Assembly: GCA_029204225.1 (NCBI GenBank) | Contig: CM055093.1 | Span: forward strand, 914,117-978,116 | Origin: Diphasiastrum complanatum | Taxonomy: Eukaryota; Streptophyta; Lycopodiopsida; Lycopodiales; Lycopodiaceae | Length of the DNA: 64,000 nucleotides | Direction of reading: 5' to 3' | Part shown: one piece after another, positions 35,959-47,168 of the stretch | Layout of the letters: each line of letters starts with the position of its first letter | How positions within the stretch are numbered: the first letter of the stretch is position 1 | The notes under the pieces: generated by a model | The model's database searches: none | What the model saw: the letters and a program-made list of their open reading frames with translations, nothing else | Told to the model about the DNA's origin: nothing | Made by a program: the position numbers and the translations under genes

Positions 35959-36855
35959 GTCAGATTGGGGACGAGTCAGTTGGTCAATAGTGTGATGGAT
36001 TCTCTGTATGAGCATTGTGTTTGCATGATACTTCGTGAGTCAAACCTAGTGGTTTGTTGGTGTGCTTGAGTGTGAGTCAAGGACAGAGTAGTAGGATATG
36101 CATAACATCTTTTGGACACTCCAAACGTTGCTACAAATTATTGTTTTCACTCATATCACATTTGAGCTTAAGGGAGAGAGTTAAAAATCAGAGTTAATCT
36201 AATATACATTTTATGTAAGCTCTAAATGTGATGATGTAATTATTGTACAATTTATTTGGTTTACTATATATGGTTGTGATCGGGACATGACCCATTAGGA
36301 TATATTGATCGGGCACTGATCCCGTAGACGACTACTTGGGTTAGCCGGGTAGCCACATGTAGGAAGAAATAAGCCTATACAAAGTTATTTATAGTACTTC
36401 CTATACTTGGGGGCATGTCCCAAGTTTGTCAGTCGAATTTGGCCATATTGGGCCCGACCTTAGTTTGACAGGTGGTAGGCCAGTTTAAGGACACCTGCCT
36501 TTACATGCAGTTTGTGAATACTCTATATGTACAGTGTTTCTTTGTAATCTATTATATTTTGTTGTCCTAAAGTGGCTTTTTTCACCTTTTACCGCAAATC
36601 TGCTAGGTTAACTGTCTGGAGACAAATCTCTGACATAAACCTCAAAATATCCGTGCTATATGCTTCTGACCAAAAATCTTTTGATAATTTCATCTCAGCT
36701 AGCATAGATCTGGCACTTTTCACAATCATACGATTCTTGCGCTCAGCTACACCATTGAAAAATACAGTTGCTATGTGAGCTTGCTGTGGAGGGTGTTTTT
36801 TGTCTGTGTTACTGTGTAGCATGATCTGTGTTCCTGTGCAAAGCAAATTCTAAGT
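35959..36855 (+). repeat. LARD-like LTR copy with an inserted copia fragment
   Basis: 35,959-36,170 matches the sequence just upstream of the 21.4-kb LTR (gtatgagcattgtgtttgcatg). 36,185-36,555 matches the LTR itself, to ttctttgtaatctatta. The sequence then changes to a reverse-oriented copia integrase piece up to about 36,790. The last 60 bases (ctgtgtagcatgatctgtg...ttctaag) resemble the end of the 18-kb LTR, and a tRNA-iMet-type primer site follows at 36,856 (tggtatcagag). Confidence 0.65.
36600..36790 (-). pseudogene. Ty1/copia integrase fragment
   Basis: Minus-strand codons read FFNGVAERKNRMIVKSARSM then LAEMKLSKDFWSEAYSTD. The NG-x-AERKNR motif with the following RSML block is diagnostic of copia integrase (usual start QQNGVAERKNR, which carries the region after the catalytic Glu). 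The fragment is only about 60 codons. Confidence 0.85.
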
Positions 36856-37130
36856 TGGTATCAGAGTCGTACAAGGAGTGTACACAGTACAACATCGCCG
36901 TTGAAGAGAGCTTCGGGAGAACTGTCTTCTGAGAGTTCGGGGTTTACGGTGGGTTGAAGACGGAAAGAGAAGCACTGGTGCACGGTTTCTAGTTTATAGA
37001 GGCTTGCCAAGCTCAGCAGAGAAATTCTTAGCCTATGCATATCATCAGTCATGGAAAAATTTGGTGAAAAATTGACAATTTTGAAGCCAGTTCAAAATTG
37101 TCAATTCATATATGTTCTTCATCATATTGG
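36856..37130 (+). other. Primer site and leader remnant
   Basis: tggtatcagag at 36,856, then about 200 bases of leader without a gene. The Helitron fragment begins near 37,130. Confidence 0.45.
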
Positions 37131-37886
37131 AAAATTGCAACGCATTTCAATTTGACATATTTAGTGAGACATTTTGAAAATCCTATGTATTTAGAATTTT
37201 TTAACAACCAACAATGAATGAAATACATAATGTGTTTTATGATAGAATAACAACTGAGAGAAAAACTTTTAAAATCATAGATAACAATATTTCAATCATC
37301 TATACACATCGTGAAGATGTTATATAATTCAATGAATATGCGCTAGAAAAACTATTTATGATCCCTCTCAAATAATCACAACCACAATACAAAGTAATGC
37401 ATCACACGTGCCTGAAACGCAAAGTTGGTTGATGGAAGAAAAATTCCACCAAATACCAATATTAGTTATTGGTGCAAAGGTGATGCTACTTTCCAACATG
37501 GATATAAGAAAAGAGACTGTAAATGGAGCTATAGGGACAATTATGGAGCTAATTTTCAAAGAGCGATTTGAGGAAATCAAGTCAATAAAAGTGAAAATTG
37601 AAAACATGTGACTAGGTCAAATTTTGCAAAAGTAAGATACAATACACATATCTACTACAAGTCAACATTTCCTCTCACTCTAGCGTATGCCACGACAGCT
37701 CACAAATCCCAAAGGATGACAATAAAAAACACAACAATCTTGAACATTAAAAAAAAACTTCTGCCCTGCATTCACATATGTCATGCTCTCAAGAGTAACA
37801 AAAAGGAAAGATATTTTCATCATAATGAAATTACACTATTACATTTTCAACCTATCCTACTTCCAGAATGCACAACATGTTCTTGA
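37131..37886 (+). pseudogene. Helitron helicase, C-terminal part
   Basis: Reads HFNLTYLVRHFENPMYLEF in front of stops. Then an open frame at 37,408-37,611 with ILVIGAKVMLLSNMDIRKET and NGAIGTIMELIF, and after a frame change FPLTLAYATTAHKSQRMTI (helicase motif VI region; family form AYA-x-T-x-HKSQG). These are the last motifs of PIF1-type Helitron helicases. The first 360 bases are the reverse complement of 13,830-14,170, so both come from one family. Confidence 0.82.
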
Positions 37887-38139
37887 TGAACTACAACCAT
37901 TTTTGCATAATAAGCTCATCAATTCACAATATGTCGATAGCAATTGAGGTACCATCTCTTTATTCGTAAATTTTATTTGCATGAATTTGAACAAGGTTAA
38001 TTAACTCAAAAGATTTTTTTTTTCTTTTATCGAATGTTTATTATAAACATTTCTAACTTGACAAATCATAACTTGTCTAATTTTACAAAAAATTGCTATT
38101 CAAAAACCAAAAGAAGAAGCAACAATTGACAACATCTCA

Positions 38140-38713
38140 CTAGTTTTGTCGATGCCAAGATGGAGATCCAGGTATGTTTGGTCCAAGGCTGTATTTTAAG
38201 ACATGTTTAAAGATGTCTTGCTCATTTTCTCTTTGATTTTTGGACATGTATTCAATGATGTCTTTTTTTAGAACTACAGATTGTGTGTTGGAAGATAAGA
38301 GAATTGCTTGTCTAAGCTGGTACATAATCAATATATATGGAGTATACAATGTGAAAATTGAAAAAATGACCTAACTCTAATCTTAATGTAATCCAAAAAA
38401 TTCATTTTGCCATCATAAAAGCCATGGCCAAATGGAAATAAGAAAGTAAACAACGTTGTTTCCAAAGTAATTATTTTGTTGTTGTCTTGGTTTATTGGTA
38501 TTCCTTCAACATTGGTTGTAAATTGTATTGAGCGTTCATGTAGATTTCCTTTGCTATGTAATTGGAGGTTCGAGTATTGGTAGATGTTAATTTTTGAGTG
38601 TTTTTGGCTAGTGTGTCATGTCTTCCAAAATAGCATTATTGTGAATCATTGGATCTGTTTGCATTGTTTCAAAAGTTGATTCAAGTCGATCTTTATCAAG
38701 AAAATCTTTCATT
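38140..38713 (-). pseudogene. Helitron Rep, N-terminal part
   Basis: From about 38,713 the frame reads MKDFLDKDRLESTFETMQTD and NNAILEDMTH. It then reads in part FTTNVEGIPINQDNNKI, LFPFGHGFYDGKMNFLDYIK (about 38,430-38,380), LRQAILLSSNTQSVVLKKD and GPNIPGSPSWHRQN at 38,140. Helitron Rep proteins have LFP-x-G-x-G before the YxxH-like block and N-I-x-G-S-P-x-x-x-R after it. It ends exactly where the 14.69-kb fragment would continue (WGLPHFFLT). Confidence 0.75.
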
Positions 38714-39962
38714 GTGTTCTTAGATACCAAACATCCAGAGCAAGAGTATTATGTTTAGTTTCAAGAGCATGTTTAAACCTTTGTTCACAAACGCTATCTA
38801 CACCAATCAAACACAACATATCTATTTGGAAGAGTCCGAATGGAAACATCAATAAGCAAACTCTAAGTAGTAGAGTTGTGCGGTCATAATAATGGCTTGG
38901 AGGATTTTGTAAGATTGCTACTAATGGCTTCAAGTATTGCTATACGTAAACCACCCTCAGAAGAATTTTGACATTTCATGCAGACAAGGTCTCTTGGAGT
39001 ATTTATGATCTGGAGAAAGATCACAATATAAATGGCTGCGTACGAAGAGATTTGAAGTTTGAGCTTACTTGCTGCTATGCACTTATAGAAGCAAAGAGTG
39101 ACTCGATAATCACAAGGATGTGATTGAGATTTATATGCATAGTTACGGTACGAGGGAGAAAATTATTATTTTAGTGATTTGTGAGTGATTTAGTACATCA
39201 TCGAAATCAATCTTACATGATTGATGAATAGAATATTCATTCTTGGTGTAATGAGAGGCAGATAGAGATGTCGACGTTCCGTTGTATTTCAACTCCTCAG
39301 TGCCTATGTTGGATCTTGCAAAGCGTTTTGGAATAACAGCAATGCATTCAAATTCGCCACCTCTCATGACCAATGTGGAGGTGGGCTTGGATCATCCCAC
39401 AATTTGGTCGAGAGGTGAATGCTAATAAAAAGGGCATCAACTTACAACCAAAGATCATAAAGGATGGTCATTATATCTAGCTACAGGATGGTACATTGTC
39501 AAAGAAGAAGAACAAAATTATCCAAGAAGAATGGTACCGAGTTTATTACTCAGAATACAAGTGACCTCTCAATTGATACTCAAAGAGCGGTCTAAAGATG
39601 AGGCTGCGGATATTAGAAAGCCACCATATCGGAATATGAGCTAGAGAGATGCAAGAGCCAACATCACAACTACGATGCCTGGTTCTAGTGTTCAGAGGAA
39701 TGGTGTTGACGTTACAGTAGGTGGTATGGAAATTTTCTGCAAGGAGGGTTATTGAATTTAAATTCACTGATCATCACACAAGCAGAGGATTAATTGTATA
39801 TTCACACTCCAGAGTGCCAATAGGAAGTGGGTGCAAGATAGGTTGAGATAATGCCAACCCAACATCATGTATTAGAAAGGCTGGTTGATAGTTGTGCACA
39901 ATAAGAAAACGTCCTTAGAGGTTAGCAGAAGATACTTCAGGTTGTTGATTTTGAGTAACTAA
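38714..39962. other. No gene recognised
   Basis: Contains the 85-bp inverted match to 24,287-24,372 (at 39,058-39,141). Short frames only. Confidence 0.4.
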
Positions 39963-40740
39963 TCAAATAAGGTCGGAGCATAAGGTCTCACAACATAAGG
40001 ATGGAACCTTTACGTTGCTCAATGCACAAGCATCATCAACTGCATGAACGACCTGTTCTTCGTACTCCTCAAATGTGTAACCAACGGACCAGATCCTGAA
40101 GAGTAGATCCGTCATAGTCGATGCGAAGGCCACCACCAATTTCAAGATATTTCATTCCTGCCCCAAGCAAAGAAAGCTCATAGAATATATGAGCTGCCTC
40201 GGTGACAGCCTCCTTTACAATGGATAAAGATGGAATCTGCGATCCAATATGGAAGTGGAGCAGCTGGAGAACATCTAACATTCCAACGTCCTTCAAAGTT
40301 TTGACAATACTCAAGATTTCAGATGCGGACAACCCAAATTTTCCCTTGTCTCCAGATGTGTCTCCCCAGTGGCCACTATGCTTTGTGGTTAATTTTGCAT
40401 GGACACCAATCACAGGCTGCACTTGAAGATACTGATCATTCATTTTAAGAACTATTTGTAGCTCTTCCTCCTACTCCAAAACAATGACGGAATTGAGCCC
40501 CAGCTGACGAGCTATTAGCGCAAGCTGCACATATTCTTCTTTGTAGCCATTGCAAATCAAAAGCGTATCAGGACCACAGGTCAAGACTCTGGTTCAGAAC
40601 CTGCCTCAAGTCCAAAAGTGAAGTTTCTACCAAACCTCACAGTGTCTTCAATTAGATACCTGTCTGGATTGCACTTCACTGCAAAAATGCCTTGGAAGCT
40701 ACCCCTATAGCCGTTGAGAAAAATGGCTCTCTAGGTATCA
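39963..40740 (-). pseudogene. Arginine decarboxylase, partial copy A
   Basis: Minus-strand reading, in several frames: [12 protein letters not shown] near 40,690, with the VKCN Lys that binds pyridoxal phosphate in this fold-III family. A broken stretch follows. The open frame at 40,069-40,443 has [40 protein letters not shown] and [16 protein letters not shown]. After another frame change come [17 protein letters not shown] and VKVPSLCCETL. This is the plant-type biosynthetic arginine decarboxylase (arginine to agmatine, first step of polyamine synthesis; about 700 residues when complete). Only the first half of the barrel is present. Frameshifts and stops make it a pseudogene. No intron is seen across the block. 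Confidence 0.85.
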
Positions 40741-40984
40741 CAGCCAAACTCATTATTACAACTGTGTTTCCAAATCTTTCTGCTTATCAACTCGACTCAC
40801 GAAAGAATAATTTCTGGCTTTTTCTTAATTCAAGTCAATTTTGAAGAATCGCCTTGATTTGACGAGAAAAACACTTAACATTATTTGGCCGCCCATCTTG
40901 GCTGATTACGGCCTCATCGTCATGATCTTGAATGGCCTCGATAAGAGCTTGCTATTTGAAGGTACTACCGATTTCAAGCCATTA
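40741..40984. other. Sequence between decarboxylase copies
   Basis: Minus-strand codons such as LIEAIQDHDDEAVISQDG might be decayed decarboxylase sequence or unrelated; not certain. Confidence 0.3.
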
Positions 40985-41425
40985 TAGGGAGGAAGCTGTG
41001 ATTGACTAAATGTCCCAACCCAAACGGTCCTGTATCATTAACAACAATAACAGGCTGCGATCGAAGATACTGACTCATTTTAAGAACTATTTGTAGCTCT
41101 TCCTCCTGCTCCAGATTAACAATGAAGGATTTGAGCCCCAGCTGACGAGCTATTAGCTCAAGCTGCACATATTCCGCATGTTTGTAGCCATTGCAAATCA
41201 AGCATCAGGACCACATGTCAAGATTCTGATTCAGGCTCAAGTCCAAAAGCAAAGTTTGTACCAAACCTCACAATGTCTTCAACTACATACCGATCTGGAT
41301 TGCACTTCATTGGAAATACGCCTTGGAAGCTACCCCGATAGTTGTTAAGAAGAATTGCAAAACCTCAAGCCTGCTCTTCAGAATCTCTAGAAAGCGAATA
41401 ATCAAAGGAGTGTTCATTTCTCCAG
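40985..41425 (-). pseudogene. Arginine decarboxylase, partial copy B
   Basis: Reads [15 protein letters not shown] near 41,400, then [20 protein letters not shown] (with the Lys of VKCN; V reads M) and FAFGLEPES. After a frame change: LICNGYKHAEYVQLELIARQ and [18 protein letters not shown], then QPVIVV, where similarity stops. It overlaps the 5' part of copy A and lies upstream of it, in direct orientation. About 60 bases of copy A are also present in copy B, but with different indels. So a partial tandem duplication occurred, followed by independent decay. Confidence 0.8.
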
Positions 41426-42074
41426 CCTCTTGGATTTATTGAAGTATTGCCATATTTGTGCAAGTTGTATTGAATTCACTGGGTCGTACGACCATATTTC
41501 TATCTCTTTTGATGAAAAAAATATGGCGCTCCCCATCTCCCATATATGATGTATTTACCAACAATCAAGCCACTCTTTACAGGACAAATTCTTCACAATC
41601 AGCGTCCATTCTTGCAAATCAGAGACGACAATCTCGAGAAAAAATAGGTGGTCTTTCACCTCGATTGTTCATATCCCAGATGGTGGTACGTGACTCAAGT
41701 CGCTCCTCAAAGTAAAAGAATTTTTGAAAATAGAGAACGTCGTGGAGGACATGGCGCTGCCAACTGATGCACCTCATGAACAAGATCGTGATGATGGATT
41801 CGATGACACATTTTTGAAGGATGATCATGTGCAAGCTTCACAAGTTAATGAACATGTTGAGCGCGAGGCATCATCATCGGATGGATCCATGAAACACGAC
41901 ACACCTTCTTGATCTCACTCATTGTCACCATCGCCATTAGCTTTTGAAGATCAGCTTATTAATAACGAAGCTATAGGAGATATTTGGGTAGAATTAGAGA
42001 TAGATTCATTTGGTTTGGCAGATTTTTCGCATGATGTTGCGTCAAATGATAACGATGAACCACCAAATGAATAA
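41426..42074 (+). pseudogene. C-terminal part of a TE protein
   Basis: Plus-strand frame 41,458-41,715 (IYDVFTNNQATLYRTNSS, QSREKIGGLSPRLF), then after a frame change 41,724-42,074 with an acidic tail (HEQDRDDGFDDTFLKDD, EDQLINNEAIGDIWVELEID, SNDNDEPPNE) ending at TAA 42,072-42,074. The tail and all that follows to 42,650 belong to the repeated 3' end of the element family. I do not recognise the domain. One stop (PSS end) and one frame change show decay. Confidence 0.4.
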
Positions 42075-42650
42075 GTGAGAGAATATGATGTATTTCAACT
42101 CATTGTAATATTAATCATATTGCTCACATATGCGACTACATGTTATTAATTGACTAGTTGACATCAAACAAGAAGTCGACGCATGTGATTACACAAATTG
42201 TGGTCATCATTTTTTTGTGATACATAAGTTTCTTTATTCACTTTTGCATATGGCAACCAATGTTGATAGAAAATGGAATTCAATGTGTTGATAGGTAACA
42301 AATTTCAATAGTGAGATCCATTTACACTCCGTAACATACCGTAGGTTATACCGAGGGGAATTTTTTTTCATCAGTCGTGATATTACCCTCGATTAGCAGA
42401 GTGTCTTGGAATGCCTCTTGGCCACCTTGACCCTCTCTATAACCCTCTTTATATCCCTCTCTATATGCCTCTCTATAACCCTCTCTATAAATGTTTGAAA
42501 AACAAGTTAAAATTTGGTAGGCTTATACCGAGGCCAAAAACCGGAACCTAGGCTCGAGCTTTCCGCTCCCCCCACGACTCGTTTAAAAAACCATCTTTCA
42601 AAAAAACACTAAAAAAAAGCCTTGGAAATTGCTAGTCCTTCCAAGAGTTT
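42042..42650 (+). repeat. Terminal part of the methyltransferase-bearing element family, copy
   Basis: Reverse complement of 52,508-53,115. Includes several ctctctataaccctctttata units (42,421-42,490) and a terminus with cactaaaaaaaagccttggaa. In the other copy the end reads cactacaagaggac (as a CACTA-type terminus); here this last part has diverged. Confidence 0.75.
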
Positions 42651-43419
42651 GTTGAGATCCGCTACTGCGTCTCTATAGAACGTCGCACAAAACATTGCGA
42701 GTTCTAACCTAATTATGAATTTACAAAGTACAAATAGGCCTTCACATGAATTTAGGCACTATAGTACATTTACATGTATAAAAATTGAAAATTTTTACAA
42801 TATAAACAGTAATTTTGGATAATGTGGTATCATGAGGATCCACAATAATAGCTCCAATTTTGACCAGATTCTTGGCAACAGCCAGTTGGTGAGTTCTTCA
42901 ATAGTCAAAAATATAGAGGAGCATTGTGTCTCAAGGAGAAGCCCCATTTCACGTGAAAATTTTGTGGTTATATAGCTTAGTGACTCGAGAGGTTTAAAAT
43001 GAACAATAAATGAAACCTTAGATAACAGCAGGATAATTTTGAATTTTTCTAATAAAAATTGGGGTCGAGTGACTATGCATTTCTAGTAGTTTCATTAGTG
43101 TATGTTGATCTCTTTACAACATGTACATTGGGGTAGAATTGCATCTACTCAAGGTAGCACAATGATGAAGTTGATGCAGTTTTATTAGTCTCATTAGTGT
43201 ATGTTGAGTTCTATACAACATGTACATTGGGGCAAGGTAGCACATTTGAGAATAAACATTTCCAAATGTTAGCTAATTGTCTAATACTTTCCCTTAAAGT
43301 CCATCTTGGTAACCTCGATGCATACAACAGTTATGCATGTGTAGATTCCATGACCACTTGCTCCTAAAGTCATGAACTTAGAATGTGGTGACTAGACCAT
43401 CACTCCCAAACTTCCAATC

Positions 43420-43421
<2 letters not shown>
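42651..43421. other. No gene; one tandem duplication
   Basis: At about 43,085-43,260 a unit of about 107 bp (attagtgtatgttga, tacaacatgtacattgggg) is duplicated. Nothing else recognised. Confidence 0.45.

Positions 43422-43483
<62 letters not shown>
43422..43483. repeat. (GA)n microsatellite
   Basis: Perfect GA repeat of about 61 bp, 45 bases upstream of the start of the TE gene that follows. Confidence 0.97.
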
Positions 43484-43486
<3 letters not shown>

Positions 43487-43528
43487 AAACTATGGATAAA
43501 TATACACATGTTGTAATTGTTGCAGATG

Positions 43529-45481
43529 TCGAACATACCAAACTTAGTCCGCAAGAAATGCACTTGTAACTACAAGTGCAAACTCACTATTGGTGGTATG
43601 CAAATGGTCAGCATTAGAACCTATTATAAGCACTGTCACCAAGATACACTTGGAAACGTACATCCTTTGGTGAGGAGACAAATGCAAGAAACAACTAGGT
43701 CGACATGTGGTACAACGTCTACACAAAGCAGACAACGCTTTTCTAACTTGCGTAGAGAACCAAGAAGGGTATTGTGTAGGTGCATGTCTTATTGTGGTGG
43801 TGGACGAATGGTCGCTCCCTCCACTTTCAAAAAGCACCAAATGCTTCAACAAAATTTGTGTAATTTGGCTACCAATTTTGGTTTTCCTCCACCACAAGAA
43901 GAACATGAAGATATTCCCTCGAATGAAAATTTTGCTAATACTCTTTCTAACGAGGAAGCAATGTTTGACGAGATGGACAATTTGAGTGACGAATAGGAGT
44001 TTATTGAATTAACCTTATAGAGAGGTGTATCGAGTTGCAATCTCTGTGGGAAAAATTCCAGGCACCAATAGAATCTCAGGATGAGATGCTTCGAGTCTTG
44101 TTCGGAGATATGGGTGGAGCACGAGTTGGAAATAAAAACGACAGGAAGAAAAAGCCGAGTCTTAGTAAACTTTTGGTGCAACTCCCAGCGACATGGAATG
44201 GGGATCTCAATGGAGTGAAAATTCCAGCTTGTTGGAAGCAATTAAATGAATGTATTCTGGCCTAGGCATGATTGAAGTACAACATTTCAAGCTATGTACT
44301 GGCTCAAAGACTATACACATACTCCCGAGTTACTTCAACCCAGCAAAGAAGACAATTATACAAAAAATGTATTATATTGTGTGTGCGAAGATGTGCAAAG
44401 AAAACAAAAACTCAAGCGTGATTGCTTGTCATGTTGTGAGAAGTGCCCAAAATGTAGTCTACCAAGGAAAGACATAATTTCCTTTGACTATGCACCTATC
44501 AGTTCACAATTGCGATTATTGACAAAAAGTAGAACTATATGTCATGAACTGATGAGGATGTGGCGCAATAAGCATTGGTGGTTGGGGAAAGACCTACATG
44601 AGCATCATGAACATATATATGACTTTTGGGATGGTGAAAAATGTAGAGCCACACAAGAATTTTGGAATCCAAATTCAGTCTATAAATTGCCTATGATTTG
44701 TGAGAATTATTATTGTAAAAAGGCGTATGCAACATTTCTGAACAAGTTCAAGCACTTCAAGATGGATGGAATGAAGATGAAGGAGTATATGACTTTGTGA
44801 GTGAAAAATGTCGTGGTCATATCCAATGTGAAAGAAAATTGTGCAAGGTATGGATCTTGTAATTGCTAATCAATTGTTTTTTTTAGTTTTTTTATGAGTC
44901 TATGTAGTATTATGGAATTTAACTAAAATCATTTGTATTTGGTAGGGCGATCCTCGAAATTTTGCTCTGCTTCTACATTTTGATGGCTTTTAAGCATCTC
45001 GAACAACCCAAAAAGATTGTGGCGTGATTGAAATCACTATTCTTAATGCAAGAAAGGGCTTTACTGTAGATATTTTACCTGTGTTAGTTTTGCCCCTCAG
45101 TTGTAAGAAGCTTATTAAGAGCTCAAGTGATGTCTTTGGCGCATTTCTAAGACCATTGGTGGATGAATTAGAATCGACTGCTAGTCAAAGAGTAAGGCAC
45201 TTTGGACGAGTCACAATTTATAGGAGAGTCTTTTTTCGAGGAGAGTTGTATTCAATCAGTGATGGTGTCGTTGTTAAAGTTGATGAAAGTTCTACACATT
45301 GGGAATAGTGTGGGACATTGGAAGGCACGAATCACATCGTTTTTTTCCATGCAACACAATCGAGAGCATATGATTTTTTTTAGTGTAGAGTATTACAAAC
45401 AACATATCATAACTGAGAATGGTGAAGAAAGCTTGTTGATTGACTTTTCAAAAGGGTCGAGTCTTATTGCATATGAAACAA

Positions 45482-45490
<9 letters not shown>
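43529..45490 (+). pseudogene. TNP2-like transposase gene remnant
   Basis: A start near 43,529 gives a Cys-rich N-terminus (KKCTCNYKCKLTIGGMQMV, YYKHC, then VLCRCMSYCGGGRMV and STFKKH), typical of proteins that precede TNP2-like transposases. An acidic end follows (FDEMDNLSDE) and a stop at 43,994. The plus-strand reading goes on in changing frames: KIPACWKQLNECI, AMYWLKDYTHTPELL, CSLPRKDIISFDYAPISSQL, HIYDFWDGEKCRATQEFWNP and KLPMICENYYCKKAYATF (44,294-44,800). Then ALLLHFDGF and VIEITILNARK (about 44,955-45,055), and RVFFRGELYSISDGVVVKVD (about 45,225-45,290), which looks like a BAH-type segment, and HIVFFHATQSRAYDFF. DGF followed by an S-V-W/I-E-I-T-like line is the transposase_21 core arrangement. 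The gene is decayed, with several frame changes and stops. Confidence 0.5.
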
Positions 45491-45729
<239 letters not shown>

Positions 45730-45765
45730 TGTGAGAAATTGGCAAAAATCTAGCGTGGTATTTTT

Positions 45766-46209
45766 ACTCACTTTTTTGAAAATCATGTTTTCACATGTTT
45801 TGAGGCAAATTGTAAACTCCTCTTGAGATTAAGTGAAGCATCCAAAGTGGACACTTACATCCTTGAGAGAGTAACTAGCCTAAAAAAGATCAAGATAGTC
45901 TTTGATATCAAGATTAGATCCATCATGGATATAGTTCATTGTATGTGGACTAGTCAAGCTAGAAAGCATAATCTTGATAATCATCATTGTTTCACATCTT
46001 ATGATCTTGATCTCCATGATCCTTATGAGGCTTGGAAGACTCAGATTTCTCTATTTATGGTGAATCCATCATGCAAGTGGAACTTTCAAGGCAAAGATCA
46101 TCATCAAGCATGGAGGAAGCCCATGATAATAGTGGCATATTGGTGGAGCACTCTTCAAAGGCATTGGCAAGAGATCTCTACCAAAGAAATCTTATCATGG
46201 ATATGGTGA
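45766..46209 (+). pseudogene. Truncated duplicate of the retroelement ORF 3' end
   Basis: The last 140 or so codons of the big frame at 47.9-50.4 kb, same reading frame, same stop (46,207-46,209). Three nucleotide differences to the downstream copy, read as HHCFTSYD versus HYCFTYYD and VNPSCK versus VHPSCK. No start or promoter except the first 36 bases of an LTR. Confidence 0.85.
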
Positions 46210-46336
46210 GGGTGCTGCTATGATGGATCCCTTGGCTGATCTTCACTTCTTATGCATACCAAAGGATCCACTCAAAAAGATTTACAAACTTCTCAAGTGA
46301 TCTAGTACCTTTCCAAGCTACTTTTTTGAGGAGGAG

Positions 46337-47156
46337 TGTGAGAAATTGGCAAAAATCTAGCGTGGTATTTTTTATGATAGAAGTTTGTAAGTAAATCTCA
46401 CATGTGTGGATGATGTTCCCACGTGTGGAGGATTGTAAAGTAAATCAAAATGTTTGATAAAGGGGTCTCATAGAATTTTATAGTCAAGCATTTAGGTGTA
46501 GGATGTTGATAGGGTCAAATTTGGCATAGATGGCAAATTATCCATTTCCACTTGTAATGCCAATATTGAGCCAAAATAGACCCAAACTTGTGCCAATTAG
46601 AGTGTAGACAAGTGTCATGCTTTTGTTTGATGAAGCTTAAGAGTTCCAATAGGATTTAGAGGTGGAACCTTGTGAGGTCCAATAGAAAATTGAGGTGTGC
46701 TTGAATATAGTCCAATAGAATTTAGAGGTGCATGGATCAATGGTCCAATAGGATTAAGAGGTGGCAAAGTGTGATCCAATCATAGTTAAGCATAGTGTTA
46801 GCTCATGAATCTATTAGTATCATTGTACTCCTCCTTTTGGATCTAATTGATTTTGAGATTGAGTGGATTTTGAGAGTCATTGAATTTCTAGCTTTCTCTC
46901 TCTACCCGAGAGCTCATGATGGTTTTTCTCTCTCTATCAGAGGAGAGCAGCTTGTTTTTACTTAGAATACTTTTGGAACACTTCCCACACGTGTGAGTGA
47001 GAGTTGGAAGTGATTGAATGCATGTAGTAGTGTGTTTTTGCCATAGAATCAAAGATGGATCTTGAATCTCAATCTAGTCTTGATCTTGGTGCATCTACAC
47101 ACCTTAGGAGATCACAAGTACATGTAGTGGACAATCCACACGTGTGAAATTCAACA
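46337..47156 (+). repeat. LTR 1 of the copia array
   Basis: 820 bp, tgtgagaaattgg ... attcaaca. Differs from LTR 2 by eight substitutions and one single-base indel. It contains several taatagga/agaggtgg-like short repeats around 46,640-46,770 and two cacacgtgtg palindromes. Confidence 0.9.
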
Positions 47157-47168
47157 TGGTATCAGAGC
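47157..47168 (+). other. tRNA-iMet primer binding site
   Basis: tggtatcagagc follows the LTR directly, the standard primer site of plant copia elements. Confidence 0.92.

Noticed and set aside
36572..36778. Plus-strand frame over the copia piece at 36.6 kb
   Set aside because: The minus strand gives the copia integrase motif; the plus frame is its shadow.
42421..42490. Possible satellite or CRISPR-like array of ctctctataaccctc
   Set aside because: Only four or five units of about 18 bases without spacers; a simple tandem repeat in the terminal part of a TE.
43544..43906. 120-codon minus frame opposite the TNP2-like start
   Set aside because: The plus strand has the Cys-rich TE protein with family resemblance; the minus frame is a shadow.
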